From GCA-2733415 sp965178655 (lineage in GTDB: Bacteria; Bacteroidota; Bacteroidia; Flavobacteriales; Flavobacteriaceae): 64,000 nt of DNA. Shown here piece by piece: positions 26,678 through 35,346 of this stretch. The notes beneath the pieces are model-generated. The model did no database searches and had not been told where the DNA came from. It saw only the letters and a program-made list of their open reading frames with translations. Location of the stretch: positions 1,922,001 to 1,986,000 of the forward strand of contig OZ238266.1 of NCBI GenBank assembly GCA_965178655.1, written 5' to 3'. The translations under genes were made by a program, and so were the position numbers. The stretch's first letter is position 1, and each line of letters starts with the position of its first letter.

Positions 26678-27667
26678 ATGAAATTATCAGTCATAATTGT
26701 AAATTATAATGTGCGTCATTTTTTAGAATTGTGCTTGCAAAGTGTACAGGCTGCATTAACTACAATTAATTCAGAAATCATAGTTGTAGATAACCATTCA
26801 TCTGATGAAAGTTGTTTAATGCTTCAGAAATTATTTCCTGAAATAATTTTGGTGGCAAATACAGATAATGTAGGTTTTTCAAAAGCCAATAATCAAGGAG
26901 TTGCTTTAGCTAAAGGCACTCATTTATGTATTTTAAACCCAGATACTGTTGTAGCAGAAGATACTTTTGTAAAACTGCTAAGTTTTTCTGAAACCACCAA
27001 TAATGTTGGTGCAATAGGATGTAGGTTAATTGATGGTTCAGGGCGTTTTTTACCAGAAAGCAAGAGAAATGTGCCTAGCCCAAAGGTAGCTTTGCAAAAA
27101 ATAGTAGGACGTGATCAGGCATATTATGCTACTACAATTAAAACAAATGAAATAGGAAAAGCGAGTATTTTGGTTGGTGCTTTTATGTTTATGAAGACAG
27201 AAATATATCGTGAATCGGGAGGTTTTGATGAGCGTTATTTTATGTACGGAGAAGATATAGACCTTTCTTATAGTATAGAGAATTTGGGTTACGATAATTA
27301 TTATTATGGCCATACTACCATACTTCATTTTAAAGGCGAGAGCACTTTAAAAGATAAGGTATATGCAGCACGATTTTATGGCGCAATGAAATTGTTTTAT
27401 GATAAATATTTTTCATCTAATCGTTTTATGACTTTTTTAGTAACTTTAGGAATACGTTTGTTGCCAATGGTAAAATATTTTCAGACAGAAACAAAAGCAA
27501 CAAATAAGCCTACAATAACCCTTAGTTGTAATCAGTTTTCTTTTAAAGACATTATAGAAGTGCTTGAAAAACAGAATAATCACTATAATATACAGCCTAA
27601 GAATGCATTATTTGCGGTGGGGAGTAGGTCTGCTAATCATAGAGGAGTAGTAGTAGAGGTTGTGTAA
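26678..27667 (+). CDS. Glycosyltransferase family 2 (rhamnosyltransferase-like)
   Basis: 329 residues. The GT-A fold is shown by LSVIIVNYNVRHFLELCLQSV (about 2-22), VVDNHSSDES, ANTDNVGFSKANNQGVALA (about 60-78) and LNPDTVVAED (DxD-like, about 92-101). FDERYFMYGEDIDLSYSIEN (about 192-211) is the acceptor-side motif of WbbL-type rhamnosyl or galactofuranosyl transferases. A hydrophobic segment near residue 250 may anchor it to the membrane. It is transcribed away from the OstA-like gene and 84 bases before the E2 gene. Confidence 0.88.
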   Translation: MKLSVIIVNYNVRHFLELCLQSVQAALTTINSEIIVVDNHSSDESCLMLQKLFPEIILVANTDNVGFSKANNQGVALAKGTHLCILNPDTVVAEDTFVKLLSFSETTNNVGAIGCRLIDGSGRFLPESKRNVPSPKVALQKIVGRDQAYYATTIKTNEIGKASILVGAFMFMKTEIYRESGGFDERYFMYGEDIDLSYSIENLGYDNYYYGHTTILHFKGESTLKDKVYAARFYGAMKLFYDKYFSSNRFMTFLVTLGIRLLPMVKYFQTETKATNKPTITLSCNQFSFKDIIEVLEKQNNHYNIQPKNALFAVGSRSANHRGVVVEVV

Positions 27668-27751
27668 CTTCTTGCGCAAATCCTAACAATTCTTGTTTTT
27701 ATTTAGTAATTTCGCAAACTGAAATTAGTAATTCACTTATATTTTAAGAAT

Positions 27752-29047
27752 ATGGCAAAGTTTGAATTAAAGCTTCCAAAAATGGGAGAAAGTGTTGCCG
27801 AGGCAACTATAACATCTTGGTTAAAAGAAGTTGGGGACACCATTGAGATGGATGAACCAGTATTAGAGATAGCAACAGATAAAGTAGATTCAGAAGTTCC
27901 TTCAGAAGTAGAAGGGGTTGTAACTGAAATTCTTTTTGCTGTTGATGATGTTGTTGCTGTAGGGCAAACCATCGCAATTATAGAAACTGAAGCATCTGCT
28001 TCTGCACCAGTTGCAGCACCGGTAAAAGAGGCTGCTAAAGCAATTGAAAAAACAGTTATTGAAGCAAAAGAAACCGTAAGTCCTTCGGCTGATTTTAGTG
28101 AAACAGACAGATTTTACTCTCCTTTGGTTAAAAATATAGCTAAAGAAGAAGGTATTGAGTTAGCAGAGTTAGAAACTATTTCTGGAACAGGAAAAGACGG
28201 AAGAGTTACTAAAAATGATATGCTGGCATATCTTAAAAACAGAAGTTCTCAACCAGTTTCGGCACCAAAAGCAATAGCTAAACCAGCCAAAGCAGCTGCG
28301 CCAAAACCTGCAGGAAAATCATCAGTTCCGTTAATGGAAGGCGATGAGGTTGTTGCAATGAGTAGAATGAGGAAGTTAATTGCAGGGCACATGATGAACT
28401 CTGTACAAACATCTGCACATGTACAATCTTTTGTAGAGTGTGATGTAACTAATATATGGAATTGGCGTGCTAAAGTAAAAGATGCATTTCAAAAACGTGA
28501 AGGAGAAAAACTAACGTTTACACCAATATTTATGGAGGCAGTTGCCTATGCATTAAAAAAATACCCAGGAATGAATGTTTGTGTTGATGGTGATAATATT
28601 ATTCAACGTAAAAACATTAATTTAGGTATGGCTGCAGCCTTGCCAGATGGAAACTTAATTGTTCCGGTAATTAAAAATGCAGACCAATTAAATTTGGTAG
28701 GTATGGCTAAAGCTGTAAATGGTTTAGCTACTAAAGCCCGAAACGGAAAATTGAGTCCTGATGATATTCAAGGAGGTACATACACTGTAACTAATGTAGG
28801 TACTTTTGGTAGTATAATGGGAACTCCAATTATCAATCAACCACAAGTAGGTATCTTAGCTTTAGGTTCTATTCGTAAAACCCCTGCGGTTATAGAAACT
28901 CCAGAAGGTGATTTTATAGGTATTAGAATGAAGATGTACTTGTCTCACTCTTATGATCATAGAGTTATTGATGGTGCTTTAGGTGGTATGTTTGCAAAAG
29001 CAGTAGCAGACTACTTAGAAGCTTGGGATGTTACAAGAGATTTTTAG
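27752..29047 (+). CDS. 2-oxo acid dehydrogenase E2 (dihydrolipoamide acyltransferase)
   Basis: 431 residues with the classic E2 layout: a lipoyl domain (1-80) with lipoyl lysine in EIATDKVDSEVPS (about 40-52), an Ala/Pro linker, an E3/E1-binding domain (YSPLVKNIAKEEGIELAELETISG, about 122-145), a second Ala/Pro-rich linker, and the catalytic domain ending in HSYDHRVIDGALGG (His and Asp of the HxxxDG site). It transfers acyl groups from lipoamide to CoA. E1 and E3 genes are not adjacent. A branched-chain (BCKDH/SucB-like) identity cannot be separated by eye. Confidence 0.92.
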   Translation: MAKFELKLPKMGESVAEATITSWLKEVGDTIEMDEPVLEIATDKVDSEVPSEVEGVVTEILFAVDDVVAVGQTIAIIETEASASAPVAAPVKEAAKAIEKTVIEAKETVSPSADFSETDRFYSPLVKNIAKEEGIELAELETISGTGKDGRVTKNDMLAYLKNRSSQPVSAPKAIAKPAKAAAPKPAGKSSVPLMEGDEVVAMSRMRKLIAGHMMNSVQTSAHVQSFVECDVTNIWNWRAKVKDAFQKREGEKLTFTPIFMEAVAYALKKYPGMNVCVDGDNIIQRKNINLGMAAALPDGNLIVPVIKNADQLNLVGMAKAVNGLATKARNGKLSPDDIQGGTYTVTNVGTFGSIMGTPIINQPQVGILALGSIRKTPAVIETPEGDFIGIRMKMYLSHSYDHRVIDGALGGMFAKAVADYLEAWDVTRDF

Positions 29048-29065
29048 AGAAAAAATATAATTACA

Positions 29066-29100
29066 CATAAAAAAAGCACGCTTTAGCGTGCTTTTTTTAT
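29066..29100. terminator. Bidirectional terminator after the E2 gene
   Basis: AAAAAAAGCACGC (29069-29081), loop TTTA, GCGTGCTTTTTTT (29086-29098). It lies between the convergent E2 and GIN-domain genes. Confidence 0.92.
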
Positions 29101-29117
29101 GTGCAGAGTTTTCTATG

Positions 29118-29945
29118 CTATTTTTTATAGATAGCTGCGGAATCATTAAAACGTTTAATGTTTATTGTTTCGGCATTGTAAATATTAGTTTTTGATGAGC
29201 CTGAAGCTTGTAGCACTAGGTTTTTAATGACAGTAATGTCGCAATCTGCACTACCTTCTATGGTAACATCGGCATTGGTAGTAGTTAATTCTCGTCCTTT
29301 AAAATTTGAAGCATTATCAGCACGTAATATTAAATCTGTAGAGGTTCCTTCTATTTTAGCATTTGCTTTTTGATATAAATCAACATGTAGTGATTCAGAA
29401 TTAACCAAGGATTTAATGCTTGCAGACTCACTTAGATGTAACGTGGTCTTTAAAGACGAGATGTTTAATTCGGTTTTTGTAAAGTGAGTAGATTTTAGAC
29501 TGAAGTCGTTTGTTTTTGCGGTTAAAAATAACTTTGAGTTATCATTTGTATGTACTGATAACTTGTTAAGATGTAAATCTATCAAAGAGTTTACAGTTGC
29601 TTTTTCGTAAGTTTTAATAGTATTGAATGCATCTGTAATGGTAATACGAATATTGAGTTTGCTCTTAGATGTAATTTGATGTGTTGTACTAAGACTTAAA
29701 ACGCCGTTATTGTCTACTGAAAATAAAATTACTTCATGTAAGTTTTCATCTGTTTCAATTTCTACTTGCGGACTTGTTCCTTTTAATAAAAAAACTTCTA
29801 AATTCTCTCCAATCAAAAGCGTGTTAAAGTCAGTAACTTGGTGCTGTACTGTTTTAAGTTGTTTGTTTCCTCGTATTTTTTCTTTCTTTTGCGCAAATGA
29901 AATTGTTCCGAATAATAATGCGAAAATCATGATTTTAAACTTCAT
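29118..29945 (-). CDS. GIN domain (DUF2807) secreted protein
   Basis: 275 residues. The signal peptide MKFKIMIFALLFGTISFAQ is followed by a basic stretch and a right-handed beta-helix of the head-GIN/DUF2807 kind, with regular short strands such as DFNTLLIGENLEVFLLKG, VEIETDENLHEVI and LVLQASGSSKTNIYNAETINIK. Domain members are periplasmic or outer-membrane proteins of unknown role. It lacks a lipobox, unlike its neighbour. It is 150 bases downstream of that GIN gene and separated from it by a hairpin. Confidence 0.8.
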   Translation of the reverse strand: MKFKIMIFALLFGTISFAQKKEKIRGNKQLKTVQHQVTDFNTLLIGENLEVFLLKGTSPQVEIETDENLHEVILFSVDNNGVLSLSTTHQITSKSKLNIRITITDAFNTIKTYEKATVNSLIDLHLNKLSVHTNDNSKLFLTAKTNDFSLKSTHFTKTELNISSLKTTLHLSESASIKSLVNSESLHVDLYQKANAKIEGTSTDLILRADNASNFKGRELTTTNADVTIEGSADCDITVIKNLVLQASGSSKTNIYNAETINIKRFNDSAAIYKK

Positions 29946-30034
29946 ACCTAATTGTCTTTAAGATTGTGGTAAAGTAAAAATAATATAATTGCTGTCTGCA
30001 TACAAGTTTTAAGTGTACAAAAAGTTATATAATA

Positions 30035-30060
30035 CTAAAGCCGCTATATAGCGGCTTTAG
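30035..30060. terminator. Palindromic hairpin between the two GIN genes
   Basis: CTAAAGCCGC (30035-30044), centre TATATA, GCGGCTTTAG (30051-30060), a perfect 26-base dyad. The U-tract on the minus-strand transcript is weak, so termination may be partial. Confidence 0.6.
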
Positions 30061-30094
30061 TAAAAACCTGTATTTGGGGCTAATTATGGTAATA

Positions 30095-30826
30095 TTAGTG
30101 CTTTCGGATACTTGCTCCAGAGCTTTTTGATTTTGTAACACTTGTTGCCGAACCACTGTATTTTGTGCTACTTCCGCTAGATGCTTTTGCAGTTAATGAT
30201 TCTTTGCAGTGCACTTTTATGCTTGAGCCACTTGAGCTTTTTGTGCTACAGTTATTAGCAATTAAATCTACCGCCTTAATACTACTTCCGCTAGATGATG
30301 TTGCGTTAATATCATTAGTATCACCACTTAACTTGACTAAGGCACCACTAGATGTATCACAAGTAACTTGGTTGGCAGTAATGTTTAGATGCTGACTACT
30401 TCCGCTGCTGGCTTTTACATTTAACATATTGGTGTTAATAGCATTGGTACTTTGTACTTTTGAACCGCTAGAAGACCTGATGTTGTTTAGGGTTGTGTAA
30501 TGTACTAGAACTTTTTTAGCATGTGCCTTACGGATATGCGTTGTAGTTTCAAGATACAACACACCATCTCTTACTTCGGTACTTATGGCATCTTGTATGT
30601 TTTCATCGGCTTGTACTTTTACATTTGTGTGATTACTTTGTGTAATGTAAACATTTAATCCTTCAGAAGCTTTTATTTCTGTAAAGGGTACATCTGTAAA
30701 ACGTTCTTGAGTAATGACATCTCCGTTACCTTTAACTCCGGTAATGTTTAGATCAAATTTACAGCTTGAAAATAAAATGCATACAAGCAATGCCACGAGG
30801 TATTTAATAATTCTAGTCATAATCAT
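30095..30826 (-). CDS. Head GIN domain-containing lipoprotein
   Basis: 243 residues. A lipoprotein signal (MTRIIKYLVALLVCILFSSC) has Cys near residue 22 as the lipid site. DUF2807 follows (FTDVPFTEIKASEGLNVYITQ), then a Ser/Gly-rich beta-helix where SSGS- or SSGA-type turns recur seven times. The frame allows a start two codons upstream (ATG at 30826) or at the ATG at 30820; the latter looks better for a signal peptide. It shares a strand with pspC and padR upstream (132-base gap). Confidence 0.83.
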   Translation of the reverse strand: MIMTRIIKYLVALLVCILFSSCKFDLNITGVKGNGDVITQERFTDVPFTEIKASEGLNVYITQSNHTNVKVQADENIQDAISTEVRDGVLYLETTTHIRKAHAKKVLVHYTTLNNIRSSSGSKVQSTNAINTNMLNVKASSGSSQHLNITANQVTCDTSSGALVKLSGDTNDINATSSSGSSIKAVDLIANNCSTKSSSGSSIKVHCKESLTAKASSGSSTKYSGSATSVTKSKSSGASIRKH

Positions 30827-30958
30827 GATTGTTTAGGTTACTATTCTGTTTATTGTATTGTAAAAATATGGTACAATATTGTTCTTTTAAAATAATATGT
30901 ACTGAGTTGTTTATTATGCCTGATAGGTTGTTCTTTTTAGACTAAACAGGCATGTTTT

Positions 30959-32716
30959 TTAGTTTTTAATACGAACACCATTCTCGTCAATATTCATATT
31001 AAAAGATTCATTACCTTCATGAACATCAATGTTAATACCGTTTTTGCCTATGCTAATGTGTCCTTTTTCGTTTTGTTCATTAAGTTTAATATTAATGCCA
31101 TCTTCATTAATAATAACGTGCCCTTTGTCGTCGTTTATAACGGTTATCTCTTTATGAGCACAGTCTAAACAAACAGTTTTATCGTTTTTAATTTGCAAAA
31201 AATGCTCTTCGTCATCATTATCTAATATATCACCGTAGTAGCTACTATTTCGGTGGTAATAGTAAGTGTTTTTATCGGCGTAAAGCACGCTTCCTTCTGG
31301 GAGGTATAGTGTTATCTCAATAGATTGATTGTTGTATTTTTGTTCAGGAGACATGAGTAAGTAGTTGTCTAATATTAAGGTGTTATTGTTAATAGTGTAA
31401 CTATATTCAATGTCTTTTGCACGGTTTTTAGCATCATCATGAGTTACTCCGTTTGCTGTTTTTTTAACCCTAATATTTGCAAATTCGTCTTTTGTAGATT
31501 TAACAATTAGTCTAATATCTTGACCATATATTAATTTTTCATCAGATTCATTATATACAAATTTTGGTTCATCGTTTCTACGCATACGTTGAGAATACAA
31601 TTCATGAGCATGCATGCTAAGGAGCAAGGTGTCTTTTGCAGTGATTTGTAATTCATTTTTAACAATAACATGTGCTTGGTCTTTTGTTTTTGAGGCGGTT
31701 TTAAAGCCTAAAACAACTAGAGATATACATGCTAATAGCCAGATACCTAATAAACTTAGTTTAGTAGCATTGTTGGTAGATTTTAGATTGCTTACTAAAA
31801 TTTTTAACCCTAAATAAGCTATAAGGCTAAACGGAATTCCTACAGCAAAAAATACAAGTATAGCAATTGTCCAGTACGGAAATATACCAGCATGGTCGTA
31901 TAATGCAAGTTGTTCGGTAAATTCAAATCCAAAAAGCTCAATAGAACCTGTGGCAAGCAAACCAAAAAGCAAGCCTATTATTGTAGCTGTTCCAGTGATA
32001 ACGAATAGTGCGCCAATAAATTTTCCTATGATTTTAAAGAAACCTGTAAAGAGTGTCCCTAGTGTATCAAAAAAAGAAGAAATACCACTCTGTGCTTTAT
32101 GTCCGTATTTTTGGTAGTCTACATTTTTTACAGTTTCAGAAGCACTATCAAACCCTTCTTTTATTTTTTTTTCAATATTAGAAATGGTGACGGGGTCTCC
32201 TTTCATTGATATTTTTTCAGAAGTAGTCTTTGCTTCTGGTAATAAAGCCCATAAAACAATATAGGCAATAACGCCACCAAATTGAGAACTTAAGATAAAT
32301 ATTAGTCTAATCCATATGGGATTAATGTCAAAATAATGACCTAGTCCTGAAGCAACACCACCAATATACTTTGAGTCGGTATCACGGTATAGCTTCTTAG
32401 AGTTAATAGTTCTTGTTTTTGCGTTATTATTTGTTTCTTCAAAAATATCATCATCAACCATATAGTCTTCAGGTTGTCCCATGATTTCAATAACATCGCT
32501 TACTTCTTTATTAGTTATAACTTGCTTGTCATGTGTTATTTTTTGTGAAAATAATTCTGCAATTCTACTTTCAATATCGCTTAATATCTCATCTTCTCCA
32601 GAAACACCTGAGAAGGAGTGTCGCACTGCATTTAAATAATTTTGCAGTTTTAAGAATGCGTTTTCATCAATATGAAAAACCAATCCGCCTAAATTTATAG
32701 TTACTGTTTTATTCAT
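30959..32716 (-). CDS. PspC domain-containing membrane protein
   Basis: 585 residues. The N-terminal 100 residues form a cytoplasmic helical domain (HIDENAFLKLQNYLNAVRH, EDEILSDIESRIAELF). A PspC domain (about 105-160) follows with YIGGVASGLGHYFDINPIWIRLIF and a membrane helix ending in WALLPE; three further membrane segments lie at about 235-340. The C-terminal 200 residues look like a beta-solenoid ending in repeated D/N-GI-NI strands. PspC members sense envelope stress. It overlaps padR by 4 bases. Confidence 0.9.
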   Translation of the reverse strand: MNKTVTINLGGLVFHIDENAFLKLQNYLNAVRHSFSGVSGEDEILSDIESRIAELFSQKITHDKQVITNKEVSDVIEIMGQPEDYMVDDDIFEETNNNAKTRTINSKKLYRDTDSKYIGGVASGLGHYFDINPIWIRLIFILSSQFGGVIAYIVLWALLPEAKTTSEKISMKGDPVTISNIEKKIKEGFDSASETVKNVDYQKYGHKAQSGISSFFDTLGTLFTGFFKIIGKFIGALFVITGTATIIGLLFGLLATGSIELFGFEFTEQLALYDHAGIFPYWTIAILVFFAVGIPFSLIAYLGLKILVSNLKSTNNATKLSLLGIWLLACISLVVLGFKTASKTKDQAHVIVKNELQITAKDTLLLSMHAHELYSQRMRRNDEPKFVYNESDEKLIYGQDIRLIVKSTKDEFANIRVKKTANGVTHDDAKNRAKDIEYSYTINNNTLILDNYLLMSPEQKYNNQSIEITLYLPEGSVLYADKNTYYYHRNSSYYGDILDNDDEEHFLQIKNDKTVCLDCAHKEITVINDDKGHVIINEDGINIKLNEQNEKGHISIGKNGINIDVHEGNESFNMNIDENGVRIKN

Positions 32717-33054
32717 GATTCAGTGTTTTTTTGTGTTGTAATATCGATAACCGCTTGTTGTAGGTTAGTCCAGGTTTTAGTTAATTCAGTTAAAAATGTT
32801 TTGCCGTTTTCAGTAAGTGTATAATACTTTCGTGGCGGTCCTGATGCAGATTCTTCCCAACGGTAGTTAAGTAGTCCTGCGTTTTTTAATCGGGTAAGCA
32901 ATGGGTATATAGTACCTTCTACAACCAGCATTTCAGAAGCCTTTAATGTGCCTAGAATTTCAGCAACATAGGCATCATGATCTTTTAATATAGATAAGAT
33001 ACAGTACTCTAAAACGCCTTTTCGCATTTGTGCTTTAGTGTTCTCTAATTTCAT
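32713..33054 (-). CDS. PadR family transcriptional regulator
   Basis: 113 residues, the short PadR-s2 size. The winged helix is complete: KGVLEYCILSILKDHDAYVAEI (helix 1-2), GTIYPLLTRLKNAGLLNYRWEE (recognition helix and wing), GPPRKYYTLTENGK (wing hairpin) and a C-terminal dimer helix. Such regulators generally repress their own operon. It is the first gene of padR-pspC (ATGA overlap), with the GIN lipoprotein downstream. GTACTAT repeats at its promoter are plausible operator sites. Confidence 0.92.
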   Translation of the reverse strand: MKLENTKAQMRKGVLEYCILSILKDHDAYVAEILGTLKASEMLVVEGTIYPLLTRLKNAGLLNYRWEESASGPPRKYYTLTENGKTFLTELTKTWTNLQQAVIDITTQKNTES

Positions 33055-33104
33055 AACAGTAGTGTGTTAAATTGATGTGTTTTTCTCATGTTTTTATAAC
33101 TAAC

Positions 33105-33165
33105 ATAGTATTATCTTATGCAAAGATACATATTTTAAAAGGTACTATGCAAAACAAAGTACTAT
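33105..33165 (-). promoter_or_regulatory. padR-pspC promoter with TACTAT repeats
   Basis: On the minus strand, TTTTG (TTG at 33152-33150), a 21-base spacer, then TATCTTTG (33128-33121), a near-ideal Bacteroidota promoter. GTACTAT occurs at 33142-33148 and 33159-33165, flanking the -33 element, and the inverse ATAGTA at 33105-33110 lies just past the -7. These repeats could be PadR operators. Confidence 0.65.
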
Positions 33166-33242
33166 AATTTAACATAATTTTAACATTTGTAAATGATTTG
33201 TATGTGTTTTGAAATGCCTATTTTAGTAAAAAATTAACTATT

Positions 33243-33695
33243 ATGAAGTTATCGCCTCGGGCAATTAATTTGTTTTTATTAGCTAAACTGCCGTCTGCAT
33301 TTATATGTGGTGTGCGTTTAAAGAATATTACTGCAACAGCTTGTAAAACAAGTGTAAGGTTTAGATGGATAAATCAGAATCCGTTTGGCTCAATGTTCTG
33401 GGCAGTGCAGGGTATGGCAGCAGAGCTGTCTACAGGTGCTTTGGTTTTACAAAAAATAAGAGATAGTAAAAAAAACATATCCATGTTGGTAGCGAGTAAT
33501 AATGCTAGTTTTACTAAAAAAGCAAAAGGTAGAATTGTTTTTGAATGTTTAGATGGTGCTTTGATTGATCAAGCAATTAAAGACACAATTAAAACAGGTG
33601 AGGGGCAAGTAGTAACCATGAAGGCTATTGGTAGGAATACTGAAGGTGTTGTGGTGTCTACTTTTAATTTTGAATGGACATTAAAAATAAAATAA
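33243..33695 (+). CDS. DUF4442 domain protein (hotdog-fold thioesterase-like)
   Basis: 150 residues. The pattern RFRWINQNPFGSMFWAVQGMAAELSTGALVL (about 40-70) matches DUF4442, a hotdog-fold family related to YiiD thioesterases. The acyl-CoA binding segment is followed by beta strands ending in VVSTFNFEWTLKIK. The substrate is not known; acyl-CoA hydrolysis is only inferred from fold. It is followed by a TIGR00266 gene after two bases, so the two are likely co-transcribed. Confidence 0.82.
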   Translation: MKLSPRAINLFLLAKLPSAFICGVRLKNITATACKTSVRFRWINQNPFGSMFWAVQGMAAELSTGALVLQKIRDSKKNISMLVASNNASFTKKAKGRIVFECLDGALIDQAIKDTIKTGEGQVVTMKAIGRNTEGVVVSTFNFEWTLKIK

Positions 33696-33697
33696 GT

Positions 33698-34495
33698 ATG
33701 CAAGCACATGAAATAGAGTACACCATTCATGGTGAAGAAATGCAATACGTATCTGTTATATTGGACCCTCAAGAGGGTGTTGTAGCCGAGGCAGGATCTT
33801 TTATGATGATGGACGACGGCTTAGTGATGAATACCATATTTGGTGATGGTTCAAATCAGGATGAAGGCGTGTTGGGTAAATTGTTTTCGGCAGGTAAACG
33901 CTTATTAACTGGTGAGAGTTTGTTTATGACGGTATTTACCAATACAGCACAGCAAAAAAAGACTATTAGTTTTGCGGCACCATACCCAGGATCAATAATC
34001 CCGATTGATTTGTCAGCAAAAGGCGGGAAGTTTATTTGTCAGAAAGATGCTTTTTTATGTGCTGCAAAAGGGGTTTCTGTGGGCATTGAGTTTTCAAGAA
34101 AACTCGGCAGAGGTCTTTTTGGCGGGGAAGGTTTTATCATGCAAAAATTAGAAGGTGATGGTTTGGCGTTTATACATGCTGGGGGTTCTGTATGTAAAAA
34201 AGAGCTAGCTGCAGGCGAAATGTTAAAGGTTGATACTGGATGCTTAGTTGGGTTTACCCAAGAAGTTGATTATACTGTTGAGTTGGTTGGCGGTGTGAAA
34301 AATACTGTTTTTGGTGGCGAGGGATTATTCTTTGCAACCTTAAAAGGACCCGGAACCGTATATATACAGTCGTTACCATTTAGTCGATTGGCTACTCGTG
34401 TAATTGCGTCTATGCCTAAAATGGGACATCAGAAGGGCGAAGGCAGTATGTTGGGAGGATTAGGAAACTTGCTAGATGGTGATAACCGTTTTTAG
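33698..34495 (+). CDS. TIGR00266 / AIM24 family protein
   Basis: 265 residues from the ATG at 33698, two bases after the DUF4442 stop; an in-frame ATG at 33674 would overlap the preceding gene and is less likely. The repeated beta-prism pattern of the AIM24 family is clear: VVAEAGSFMMMDDGLVM (about 28-44), FICQKDAFLCAAKGVSVGI, GEGFIMQKLEGDGLAFIHAGGS and FGGEGLFFATLKGPGTVYIQSLP (about 207-229). Function is unknown in bacteria. Confidence 0.87.
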   Translation: MQAHEIEYTIHGEEMQYVSVILDPQEGVVAEAGSFMMMDDGLVMNTIFGDGSNQDEGVLGKLFSAGKRLLTGESLFMTVFTNTAQQKKTISFAAPYPGSIIPIDLSAKGGKFICQKDAFLCAAKGVSVGIEFSRKLGRGLFGGEGFIMQKLEGDGLAFIHAGGSVCKKELAAGEMLKVDTGCLVGFTQEVDYTVELVGGVKNTVFGGEGLFFATLKGPGTVYIQSLPFSRLATRVIASMPKMGHQKGEGSMLGGLGNLLDGDNRF

Positions 34496-34499
34496 CAAC

Positions 34500-35282
34500 T
34501 TATTTCTTTTTTAACACTCTATACTCTTCATAACAGCCATTAATGGCGTCTAATATTTGCAAGTCATTTGCAGTTTGAATAAAACTCTTAGAATAATTGC
34601 AATGTGCTAAAACTTCTTCAAGCTCTTTTTTGTCGATTTGTAAGAAAGAAATTAATACATCTCTATCAAATTTTTGAGATAGCAGTGTTCTAATAGCATC
34701 ATCTTCTCTCATTTGTCGAAGTTTTCTCATTTGCCGTGCTTTTCTGCTAAAGGTATTGTATAGTAAATCGGCAGGGTTAAAAATAGCACCCAATACTTTG
34801 TTGATGACTCCTGGGCCTTTCTTTCCTGCTTCATATCCTTTTTGGAGTCCGGATATGCTATAGCGTTGCGCGTTATTTTCAGGAATATATTTGGTGTCGA
34901 TATCTAAAAACCCGGTAAGTTTGTGGGGGTAGATAAGTACTTCTTCAAGTGCATAGGCGCTTTCGGTAAGTTCTATGGTTGAATTGCCAAAGTTAATCCA
35001 GTCATTGGTAACTTTTACCTTGATGGACTTATATCCTAAAAAAGAAAAATGCAAGGTGTCATTTGCAGCCGCTTTTATGTTAAAAACACCATTTTTACTG
35101 GTAATGCTACCAACTACTTGGTTTAGGTTTATAACATGAACACTTTCAATTGGTTTACCTGTGGTATCTACAACTGTACCAGAAAGAATAGATGTGTTTT
35201 GGGCAATTGCTGTATTACAGAATAATAGTAGTAATAAAATAGAAAGCTTATTTCTCAAGGCACTATAATTAAAGTTTGGCAC
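34500..35282 (-). CDS. CarboxypepD_reg-like domain secreted protein
   Basis: 260 residues. A signal peptide (LSILLLLLFCNTAIAQ) is followed by a carboxypeptidase-regulatory-like beta-sandwich: LSGTVVDTTGKPIESVHVINLNQV (about 33-56) and FSFLGYKSIKVKV. This is the same fold as the N-terminal plug extension of SusC-type receptors, but no TonB plug or barrel follows; a basic helical region with MRKLRQMREDD follows instead. An alternative TTG start nine codons in would place LRNK at the N-terminus. It is divergent in orientation from the TIGR00266 gene only by convergence at 34496-34499. Confidence 0.8.
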   Translation of the reverse strand: MPNFNYSALRNKLSILLLLLFCNTAIAQNTSILSGTVVDTTGKPIESVHVINLNQVVGSITSKNGVFNIKAAANDTLHFSFLGYKSIKVKVTNDWINFGNSTIELTESAYALEEVLIYPHKLTGFLDIDTKYIPENNAQRYSISGLQKGYEAGKKGPGVINKVLGAIFNPADLLYNTFSRKARQMRKLRQMREDDAIRTLLSQKFDRDVLISFLQIDKKELEEVLAHCNYSKSFIQTANDLQILDAINGCYEEYRVLKKK

Positions 35283-35289
35283 TAAACTA

Positions 35290-35323
35290 AACTAAAAAAA
35301 GTGCCTAGGCACTTTTTTTAGTT
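35290..35323. terminator. Rho-independent terminator after the DEAD-box helicase
   Basis: AACTAAAAAAAGTGC (35290-35304), loop CTAG, GCACTTTTTTTAGTT (35309-35323), a perfect 15-base-pair stem. It lies between the helicase stop and the CarboxypepD_reg gene start on the same strand. Confidence 0.9.
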
Positions 35324-35346
35324 AAATATTAACAAGTTAATATGGT

